A DNA stretch of 18,196 nt from Fodinibacter sp045807225 (lineage in GTDB: Bacteria > Actinomycetota > Actinomycetes > Actinomycetales > Dermatophilaceae). Made by a program: the position numbers and the translations under genes. The stretch is from contig JBJMHU010000224.1 in NCBI GenBank assembly GCA_045807225.1, forward strand, positions 1 to 18,196, given 5' to 3'. The notes beneath the pieces are model-generated. The model had not been told where the DNA came from and ran no database searches. It saw nothing but the letters and a program-made list of their open reading frames with translations. Of the stretch, positions 12,819 through 18,196 are shown piece after piece (position 1 is the first letter of the stretch; each line of letters begins with the position of its first letter).

Positions 12819-14395
12819 GCGACGACCTCCGCCCCTTCGCGGGTCAGCACGACGTGCTGGTCGGCCATGGTGACGAGCTCGGGCCGGTGGGTCACCACGA
12901 CGACGGTGCGCCGCTCCGCAAGGTCGGCGAGCACGCCGTGCACGAGGTCGGCGGAGGCCGCGTCGAGGTGTGCGGTCGGCTCGTCGACGAGCAGCACCGG
13001 GGCGGTCGACAGGGTGGCCCGGGCCAGGGCGATGCGGGCGCGCTGCCCGGCCGACAGGCCGAAGCCGTCGTCGCCGAGCGGCGTCGCGAGTGCCAGCGGC
13101 AGGCTCGCCACGAAGCCCTCGAGGCCGACCAGGCGCAGCGCGTCCCAGACGGCCTGGTCGTCCGCACCGTTGCCGAGCACGAGCGCGTCGCGCAGGGTGC
13201 CGGCGGGGAGGAACGGACGCTGGGTGACGAGGTGGGCGCGGCCGGCGCGCACGGTACCGGCGGTGGGCGTGCGCAGGCCGGCCGCGAGCTCGAGGAGGGT
13301 GGACTTGCCGACGCCGGACGGGCCGGTGATGGCGGTGAGGCCCGGCCCGGCATCCAGGTGCACGCCGACGAGCACGGGGGCCGAGGCCTGCGGATAGGTG
13401 TAGGCGACGTGGCGCAGCAGCAGCCCGACCTCGCCGCCGCCCTCGCCCGCCGGCACCGGCTCGGCGTCGAGCTCGGCGAGGATGCCGTCGATCGCCTCGG
13501 CGCCGTCGGCCGCGGCGTGGAACTCGGCGCCGATCCGGCGGATCGGCCAGTAGGCCTCGGGGGCGATCAGGATGGCGAGCAGGCCCGCCTGCAGGGTCAT
13601 CGACCCGTGGGTGAGCCGCACCCCGACGGTGACCGCGACGATCGCGACGGAGATCGAGGCGAGCAGCTCGAGCGCGGCCGACGACATGAAGGCGATCCGC
13701 AGCGTGCTCATGGTCGCGGCGCGGTGGCGCTGGCTGACCTCGCCGATCACCTGCACCTGGCGCTCGGCGCGCTGGTAGCCGACGAGCGTGGGCAGGCCGC
13801 GCATGACGTCGAGGAAGTGGCCGGCCAGCGCGGCCAGCGAGGACCACTGCCGCTCGGTCTGTGCCTGGGTGGCGCGCCCGATCAGCGCCGCGAAGAAGGG
13901 CAGCAGGGGAAGGGTGAGCAGCACGATGAGGCCACTGACCCAGTCGACCCGGAACAGCGTGGCGAGCGCCAGCACCGGCACGAAGGCGCCGGCGACGAGC
14001 GCGGGGAGGAAGCGGGCGGCATACGGCTCGACCGAGGCGGCGCCCTGCGCGGCGAGGGTCACCGCCCGGTCCGGAGCGGGGCGGCGCTCCGCGGGGGCGG
14101 CGAGCCACCGCTCGACCAGCCGGCCGCGCAGTGCCACGGTGACCTCGACGCCCACCCAGGCCGCGACCCGCTCGGAGACCCAGGCCAGCACGGCCCGCAC
14201 CCCGAACAGGGCCGCCAGCCAGAGGGCCGGCGTGCGCAGCGAGGTGCTGTCGACGACCGCCACGATGAGCGCGGCGACGGCGATCGCCAGGCCGATGGTG
14301 GCCACCCCCTGGAGCACGCCCACGACCGCCAGGACGGCGACCGGCCGGCGGGCAGCCGGTGCCGTCCTGAGCAGCCGGGGGTCGAAGGGTCTCAT
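12815..14395 (-). CDS. cydD: Thiol reductant ABC exporter subunit CydD
   Basis: A 526-residue half-transporter, partner of CydC. The membrane domain (about residues 18-290) includes VAVLAVVGVLQGVATIGLAI, the FLPALVAGAFVPVLALATLF segment, WVSGLIVLLTLPLLPFFAALIG, and the EAYWPIRRIGAEFHAAADGAEA block characteristic of CydD. The ATPase has Walker A GPSGVGKST at 358-366, signature LSAGQ at 447-451 and Walker B VLLVDEPTAHLD at 467-478. The signature has Ala where CydC has Gly (LSGGE), which is common in CydD. The ATG at 14395 lies 19 bp after the cydB stop with a poor ribosome-binding site, so translation probably relies on coupling. It overlaps cydC by 4 bases. Confidence 0.95.
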   Translation of the reverse strand: MRPFDPRLLRTAPAARRPVAVLAVVGVLQGVATIGLAIAVAALIVAVVDSTSLRTPALWLAALFGVRAVLAWVSERVAAWVGVEVTVALRGRLVERWLAAPAERRPAPDRAVTLAAQGAASVEPYAARFLPALVAGAFVPVLALATLFRVDWVSGLIVLLTLPLLPFFAALIGRATQAQTERQWSSLAALAGHFLDVMRGLPTLVGYQRAERQVQVIGEVSQRHRAATMSTLRIAFMSSAALELLASISVAIVAVTVGVRLTHGSMTLQAGLLAILIAPEAYWPIRRIGAEFHAAADGAEAIDGILAELDAEPVPAGEGGGEVGLLLRHVAYTYPQASAPVLVGVHLDAGPGLTAITGPSGVGKSTLLELAAGLRTPTAGTVRAGRAHLVTQRPFLPAGTLRDALVLGNGADDQAVWDALRLVGLEGFVASLPLALATPLGDDGFGLSAGQRARIALARATLSTAPVLLVDEPTAHLDAASADLVHGVLADLAERRTVVVVTHRPELVTMADQHVVLTREGAEVVA

Positions 14396-14414
14396 CGGGG
14401 TGGCCGTCAGCTCG

Positions 14415-15443
14415 TCACGGTACGGAGACCGGGGCGGGGATGTGCTGCGTCCCGAGCCGCTTGCGGAAGACCCAGTAGGTGTAGCCCGTGTAGACGAGCA
14501 CGATCGGCGTGAAGACCAGCGCCGCGACGGTCATGATCTTCAGGGTCAGCTCGCTGCTCGAGGCGTTCTCGATGGTGAGCGACGTGCCGCCGGGAAGGGT
14601 GGTGGGCATGACGTTCGGGTAGAGGGTCAGGAAGTACGTCGCCACCGCCGAGGCGAAGGTGACGGCGGTGCCGATGAAGGCCCAGCCCTCCTTGGCCTGC
14701 GTGTTGGCGTAGATGGCCGCGAGGAGCGAGGCCGCCGCGATGGCGGTGGTGATCCACGACCACGCGGTGCCCTGGGTGAGGCCGAGCCAGAGCAGCAGGA
14801 TGACGGCCAGCACCGCGGTGCCGAGGCCCACGCTGGTGCCCAGGGCGCGGGCGTCGCGCTGGATGTCGCCGCGGGTCTTCAGCGCCAGGAAGAACGCGCC
14901 GTGGGTGAGGCTGAGGCCCAGGATGACCAGGCCGCCGAGCAGGCTCATGGGGTTGAGGAGGGTGAAGAAGTTGCCGACGTACTCCATGTCCTTGTTGATC
15001 GGCAGGCCCCGCACCACGTTGGTCAGCGCCACGCCGACGAGGAGGGGCGAGAGGATCGAGCCGGCGATGATCGCCCAGTCCCAGCGCTGCCGCCAGGCGT
15101 CGTTGTCACGCTTGCCGCGGTACTCGAAGCCCATGTTGCGCACGATGAGCGCGACGAGGAGCACGAGCAGGGCCAGGTAGAAGCCGGAGAACATCGTGGC
15201 GTACCACTCGGGGAAGGCCGCGAAGGTGGCGCCACCGGCGGTGAGCAGCCACACCTCGTTGCCGTCCCAGTGGGGGCCGATGGTGGTGAGCATGACCCGA
15301 CGACGCTTCTCGGTGTCGGCGGCGTCCCTGCCCTTGCCGAGCACCGGCAGCAGCGCGCCCACGCCGAAGTCGAAGCCCTCGAGCACGAGGTAGCCGGCCC
15401 AGAGCAGGCCGATGAGGCCGAACCAGATGAGTTGGAAGTCCAT
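14415..15443 (-). CDS. cydB: Cytochrome bd quinol oxidase subunit II (CydB)
   Basis: A 342-residue polytopic membrane protein with about nine hydrophobic helices. The N-terminus WFGLIGLLWAGYLVLEGFDFGVGALLP and the IGPHWDGNEVWLLTAGGATFAAFPEWYATMFSGFYLALL block are hallmarks of CydB. The GFDFG motif and Trp/Asp residues belong to the conserved core thought to support proton or oxygen paths. CydB pairs with CydA to oxidise menaquinol and reduce oxygen to water with high affinity. ATG 15443 has GAGGA about 9 bases upstream. It is separated from cydA by 23 bp and from cydD by 19 bp. Length fits actinobacterial CydB (about 340). Confidence 0.97.
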   Translation of the reverse strand: MDFQLIWFGLIGLLWAGYLVLEGFDFGVGALLPVLGKGRDAADTEKRRRVMLTTIGPHWDGNEVWLLTAGGATFAAFPEWYATMFSGFYLALLVLLVALIVRNMGFEYRGKRDNDAWRQRWDWAIIAGSILSPLLVGVALTNVVRGLPINKDMEYVGNFFTLLNPMSLLGGLVILGLSLTHGAFFLALKTRGDIQRDARALGTSVGLGTAVLAVILLLWLGLTQGTAWSWITTAIAAASLLAAIYANTQAKEGWAFIGTAVTFASAVATYFLTLYPNVMPTTLPGGTSLTIENASSSELTLKIMTVAALVFTPIVLVYTGYTYWVFRKRLGTQHIPAPVSVP

Positions 15444-15466
15444 GAGTGGGTGTCCTCGATCCGATC

Positions 15467-16921
15467 TCAGTAGGCGAACTCGAGCGGGGCGTCCTCGCCC
15501 TTGCTCGCTGGGTCGACCGGCTCCTGGAACGGGTCGGCGCCGCGGCGGACGTAGGTGAGGAACAGCTTGACCTCGATGACGGCGAGGATCGCGTAGACCA
15601 GCGTGTAGGCGATCATCGAGAACCAGACCTCACCGGTGCTGACCGACGGGGAGACGCCGGTCGACGTCGTCATCAGGCCGTAGACGATCCACGGCTGACG
15701 GCCGACCTCGGTGAAGATCCAGCCCCAGCTGTTGGCGAAGACCGGTGCCAGCGGCGCCAGGACCGCCACCCAGACCCACCACCTGGATGCCGGGACACGC
15801 CCCTTGCGGGTGCCCCACAGGGTGATCGCGGCGAAGAACACGGTGAGGAAGCCCAGGCCCATCATGAACCGGAACGACCAGTAGGTGAGCGGGATGATGG
15901 GGGAGTAGCTCTTGGCGGTGACCAGGGCGGCGACCTGCGGCCCGTACCGGGCGGCGACCTGCTCGGCCTTGGCCCGCTCGGTGACCTGCAGGTCGTTGAT
16001 GCCCTCGACGGTGCCGTCGAAGCTGCCGGTCGCCATGAACGAGAGCAGGCCGGGGATCTCGATGATCCGGGTGGCCTCGCTGCCGTCGAGCGAGCCGATC
16101 GACAGGACGGAGAACGGGGCGCTGCTCGTGGCGTCGTACAGGCCCTCGGCTGCTGCCATCTTCATCGGCTGCACCTGCGTCATGATCTTGCCCTGCAGGT
16201 CACCGGTGACGATGACGCCGAGCGAGGCCACGAGGGCGAAGATGGCGCCGAACCTGGTCGCCTTGCGGTACATGCTCTCGTCGCTGCTGCCGGCGTGCCG
16301 GCGCATCAGCCAGAGGGCGACGCCCATGACGACCCCGCCGCCGACCATGTACGCCGACATGACGACGTGCGGGAAGGTGACGAGCTGCACCTTGTTGGTG
16401 AGCACCGCGAGGAAGTCGTCCATCTCGGCGCGGCCCGTGACCGGGTTGAACCTGTAGCCGACCGGGTTCTGCATGAACGAGTTCGCGGCGAGGATGAAGT
16501 AGGCCGAGAGCACGGTGCCGATGTGCACCAGCCAGATGGTGCCCGCGTGCAGCTTCTCGGGGATGCGGCCCCAGCCGAAGATCCAGATGCCCAGGAAGGT
16601 CGACTCCAGGAAGAACGCCAGGAGGGCCTCGAAGGCGAGCGGGGCGCCGAAGATGTCGCCGACGAAGCGCGAGTAGTCGCTCCAGTTCATGCCGAACTGG
16701 AACTCCTGCACGATGCCCGTGACGAGGCCGAGGGCGAAGTTGATCAGGAAGAGCTTCCCGAAGAACTTGGTGAGCCGGTAGTACTCGGGGTTCCTGGTGC
16801 GCAGCCACTGGGTGTGGAAGACCGCGACGATCAGGGACATCCCGATCGTGATCGGGACGAACAGGAAGTGGTAGACGGTCGTGATGGCGAACTGCCACCT
16901 GGCGACATCAACGGCATCCAT
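15467..16921 (-). CDS. cydA: Cytochrome bd quinol oxidase subunit I (CydA)
   Basis: A 484-residue heme-bearing subunit of the bd oxidase. Heme ligands are visible: His18 (TTVYHFLF) for heme b595, and His185 (VTFPHVVMSAYMVGG) with Met353 (WSFRFMMGLGF) for heme b558. Glu98 and Glu106 (FEALLAFFLESTFLGIWIFGW) match the E. coli E99/E107 pair near the di-heme site. The quinol site shows Lys254 and Glu259 in QPMKMAAAEG, equivalent to K252/E257, and GRQPW lies at 407-411. The Q-loop is the short form: 484 residues against 522 in E. coli, as usual in actinobacteria. ATG 16921 has AGGAG 7 bases upstream. As first gene it follows the promoter at 16958-16986, and oxygen limitation or redox stress are the expected inducers. 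Confidence 0.97.
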   Translation of the reverse strand: MDAVDVARWQFAITTVYHFLFVPITIGMSLIVAVFHTQWLRTRNPEYYRLTKFFGKLFLINFALGLVTGIVQEFQFGMNWSDYSRFVGDIFGAPLAFEALLAFFLESTFLGIWIFGWGRIPEKLHAGTIWLVHIGTVLSAYFILAANSFMQNPVGYRFNPVTGRAEMDDFLAVLTNKVQLVTFPHVVMSAYMVGGGVVMGVALWLMRRHAGSSDESMYRKATRFGAIFALVASLGVIVTGDLQGKIMTQVQPMKMAAAEGLYDATSSAPFSVLSIGSLDGSEATRIIEIPGLLSFMATGSFDGTVEGINDLQVTERAKAEQVAARYGPQVAALVTAKSYSPIIPLTYWSFRFMMGLGFLTVFFAAITLWGTRKGRVPASRWWVWVAVLAPLAPVFANSWGWIFTEVGRQPWIVYGLMTTSTGVSPSVSTGEVWFSMIAYTLVYAILAVIEVKLFLTYVRRGADPFQEPVDPASKGEDAPLEFAY

Positions 16922-16957
16922 GCAGTACTCCTGGGCAGTCGTTCAGCGACGTGACGG

Positions 16958-16986
16958 TCTATAAACTACAGCCTGTCGTAGATGGC
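16958..16986 (-). promoter_or_regulatory. Probable cydA promoter with BlaI-like operator dyad
   Basis: On the minus strand TATAGA (plus 16958-16963) is a good -10 box about 37 bases before the cydA ATG; a 17-bp spacer would put the -35 at 16981-16986 (GCCATC, poor). The spacer holds a dyad that reads on the plus strand CTACAGCCTGTCGTAG (16966-16981): ACTACA and TGT(c)GTAG around GCC, with a perfect ACAG-G-CTGT core on the minus strand. BlaI/CopY-family sites have TACA/TGTA cores, so this is a candidate BlaI operator. Confidence 0.5.
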
Positions 16987-17038
16987 TCCGAGCCCTCGGG
17001 GGTGTGAGAGCACCCACTTCCACCGGCCGTACCTGTGG

Positions 17039-17044
17039 CACCGT
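17039..17044 (+). promoter_or_regulatory. Possible -10 box of a leaderless AraC-family gene
   Basis: CACCGT lies 7 bases before the GTG at 17052, with no ribosome-binding site in between. It fits a weak (T/C)AnnnT -10 pattern. This is the same arrangement as at bioA, bioB and the VOC gene, but the box itself is a poor match. Confidence 0.25.
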
Positions 17045-17051
17045 TGGGCGG

Positions 17052-17492
17052 GTGCAGCGAGACGACCTGGTGCGGCTGCGGCGGGCGCGCGACCGGATGG
17101 ACCGCGACTACGCCGAGCCGCTCGACGTGCCGGCGCTCGCGGCCGAGGCGCTGATGTCGGTCGGCCACTTCCAGCGCAGCTACAAGGAGGCCTACGGAGA
17201 GACCCCCTACGCGCACCTGATGACCCGCCGGGTCGAGCGCGCGGCGTGGCTGCTGCGCTCGGGCGACGTGTCCGTCACCGAGGTGTGCATGCAGGTCGGC
17301 TGCACCTCGCTCGGCTCGTTCAGCTCCCGGTTCACCGAGCTGATGGGTGAGACGCCGAGCGACTACCGCGCGCGGTCGCACGACGAGCGGGCCGGCATCC
17401 CCTCGTGCGTCGCCAAGCAGGCCGACCGGCCCACTGGGACGCGCGCCGGTCGGTCAGGATCGAAGAAGCGCGAGCGGGTGACCGGTGCCTAA
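17052..17492 (+). CDS. AraC-family transcriptional regulator, DNA-binding domain only
   Basis: A 146-residue protein that consists almost entirely of a two-helix-turn-helix AraC/XylS domain: the first HTH is LDVPALAAEALMSVGHFQRSYKEAYGETPYAHLM, the second VSVTEVCMQVGCTSLGSFSSRFTELMGETPSDYRAR. There is no N-terminal cupin or other sensor domain, so any effector is unknown. A basic tail with IPSCVAKQADRPTG, similar to tails in other short actinobacterial AraC proteins, follows. GTG 17052 is chosen because the conserved part begins at once (VQRDDLVRLRRARD). A GTG at 17004 would add 16 residues unlike the family. The gene is divergent from cydA and is followed 10 bp later by a VOC-fold protein, a common pairing that suggests the VOC gene as its target. 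Confidence 0.9.
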   Translation: MQRDDLVRLRRARDRMDRDYAEPLDVPALAAEALMSVGHFQRSYKEAYGETPYAHLMTRRVERAAWLLRSGDVSVTEVCMQVGCTSLGSFSSRFTELMGETPSDYRARSHDERAGIPSCVAKQADRPTGTRAGRSGSKKRERVTGA

Positions 17493-17495
17493 CCT
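17490..17495 (+). promoter_or_regulatory. -10 box of a leaderless VOC-gene promoter
   Basis: TAACCT matches the TAnnnT -10 pattern and ends 7 bases before the ATG at 17503, with no Shine-Dalgarno sequence between. The first three bases are the TAA stop codon of the AraC-family gene. Transcription would start at or next to the ATG. Confidence 0.55.
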
Positions 17496-17502
17496 CGGGG
17501 GC

Positions 17503-17988
17503 ATGGACACGACCACCAGTACAGGATCCGCCGGGATGCCGGCCGCCGCCGGTTCGCCGGCCACCGCGACGCTCGCCGTCGCCAACTGCTTCCTCGTCGT
17601 CGACGACCACGAGAAGGCGCTCACCTTCTACCGCGACGTGCTCGGCCTCACGGTCACCAAGGACGTCACCATGGGCGAGTTCCGCTGGCTCAGCGTGGCC
17701 ACCCCCACCCAGCCCGACCTCGACATCACGATCCAGTCGGTCGGCGGCGGCCCCGGCGTCAGCGAGGAGGACCGTGCGGCCATCGACACGCTGCTCGCCA
17801 AGGGTCTGCTGACCCCGCTGGTCTTCCGCTGCGACGACGTCGACGCGCTGTTCGAGCACGTGCGGGCGTCCGGCCTGGCGGAGGTGCTCCAGGAGCCGAC
17901 CGACCAGTTCTACGGCGTGCGCGACTGCGCCTTCCGCGACCCGGCGGGGAACATGCTGCGGTTCAACCAGGTGCTGGCCCGGTCCTGA
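17503..17988 (+). CDS. VOC-family (glyoxalase/bleomycin resistance-like) protein
   Basis: A 161-residue protein with two babbab halves of the vicinal oxygen chelate fold. The first half reads VANCFLVVDDHEKALTFYRDVLGLTVTKDVTMGEFRWLSVATP; the second has LVFRCDDVDALFEHVRASGLAEVLQEPTDQFYGVRDCAFRDPAGNMLRFNQ, where FRDPAGNMLRF is the family's typical last strand. About 20 Ser/Thr/Ala/Gly residues precede the fold. Members include glyoxalases, dioxygenases and drug-binding resistance proteins; the substrate cannot be assigned. ATG 17503 is chosen because a -10 box ends 7 bases before it; an earlier ATG-like start at 17485 lies inside the AraC gene and upstream of that box. It has its own promoter although it follows the regulator closely. 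Confidence 0.9.
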   Translation: MDTTTSTGSAGMPAAAGSPATATLAVANCFLVVDDHEKALTFYRDVLGLTVTKDVTMGEFRWLSVATPTQPDLDITIQSVGGGPGVSEEDRAAIDTLLAKGLLTPLVFRCDDVDALFEHVRASGLAEVLQEPTDQFYGVRDCAFRDPAGNMLRFNQVLARS

Positions 17989-18009
17989 GGTCGGGCCGGT
18001 GCCCCGGGC

Positions 18010-18196
18010 TCACCCCTCGGGGTAGCCGTGCGGGTTGTTGCTCTGCCAGCGCCAGGTGTCGGCACACATGTCGTCGACGGTGCGGGTGGCGCGCCAGCCC
18101 AGCTCGCTCTCGGCCAGGGCGGGGTCGGCGTAGGACGCGGCGATGTCGCCGGGTCGGCGGTCGACGATCTCGTAGGGCAGCTCCTGGCCGCAGGCC
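18010..18196 (-). CDS. galE: UDP-glucose 4-epimerase (GalE), C-terminal end
   Basis: Only the last 61 codons are in the window; the gene continues past the right edge. The visible sequence, LPYEIVDRRPGDIAASYADP then ELGWRATRTVDDMCADTWRWQSNNPHGY, is the characteristic C-terminus of GalE-type extended short-chain dehydrogenases, which interconvert UDP-glucose and UDP-galactose using tightly bound NAD. RRPGDIA and WRWQSNNPHGY are the recognisable motifs. The stop TGA at 18012-18010 lies 21 bp from the convergent VOC gene's stop. A C-rich/G-rich stretch around 18002-18022 could form a weak shared stem. Confidence 0.9.
   Translation of the reverse strand, partial: ACGQELPYEIVDRRPGDIAASYADPALAESELGWRATRTVDDMCADTWRWQSNNPHGYPEG

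Noticed and set aside
12819..14108. Upstream extension of the cydC frame to about 978 residues (a possible fused CydDC)
   Set aside because: The extension is out of frame with cydD and is Arg/Ala/Pro shadow sequence; the ATG at 12818 with the ATGA overlap is the real start.
17004..17051. AraC start at GTG 17004
   Set aside because: The added residues are unlike the family, and there is no ribosome-binding site; GTG 17052 directly precedes the conserved domain.

Overview
The window is very GC-rich and gene-dense, with GTG and TTG starts, 4-base ATGA/GTGA overlaps between consecutive genes, several promoters that appear to give leaderless transcripts, and gene pairs typical of Actinomycetota (BlaI/M56, bioB with a BsaP-type gene, cydABDC as four genes). 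It looks like chromosomal core and near-core DNA of a high-GC actinobacterium. Codon habits and gene content would fit the Intrasporangiaceae, but that placement is inference. No rRNA, tRNA, CRISPR array, insertion sequence or phage gene was seen.

Layout. (1) 1-1731, minus: biotin genes bioA and bioF (bioF runs off the left edge). (2) 1823-2377, minus: an NAD(P)H-dependent FMN reductase with a TTG start. (3) 2505-4850, plus: a four-gene drug-efflux style unit of PadR repressor, DUF1048 protein, DrrA-like ABC ATPase and ABC-2 permease, behind a repeated operator array. (4) 4829-6443: a divergent WYL regulator (minus) and DinB/DUF664 protein (plus), then a 59-residue membrane or secreted ORF (plus). 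(5) 6644-7910, minus: bioB followed by a six-cysteine protein matching the biotin synthase auxiliary protein BsaP. (6) 7996-9340: a divergent pair of an AIM24-family protein (minus) and a helical protein with a poly-proline tail (plus). (7) 9348-9460: two tandem stem-loops 64 bp apart in a convergent gap. (8) 9460-16921, minus: an apparent seven-gene operon cydA-cydB-cydD-cydC-blaI-M56 peptidase-yqeY. (9) 17052-17988, plus: a short AraC-type regulator and a VOC-fold protein. (10) 18010-18196, minus: the C-terminal end of galE.

How the genes fit together. The biotin genes sit in two transcription units about 5 kb apart. Both start from near-identical CGACACAAT boxes 6-8 bases before the start codon, so both are probably leaderless. 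BioB has Ala where the E. coli enzyme has one of its three cysteine ligands to the [2Fe-2S] cluster, which fits an enzyme that depends on the adjacent BsaP-type protein. The cytochrome bd genes encode the quinol oxidase (CydAB) and its assembly transporter (CydDC). The BlaI repressor's ribosome-binding site lies inside the last codons of cydC, and the membrane protease and YqeY follow. The cydA promoter carries a TACA/TGT(A)-type dyad of the kind BlaI-family repressors bind. A BlaI-protease circuit controlling cytochrome bd from within its own operon is the most interesting hypothesis here.
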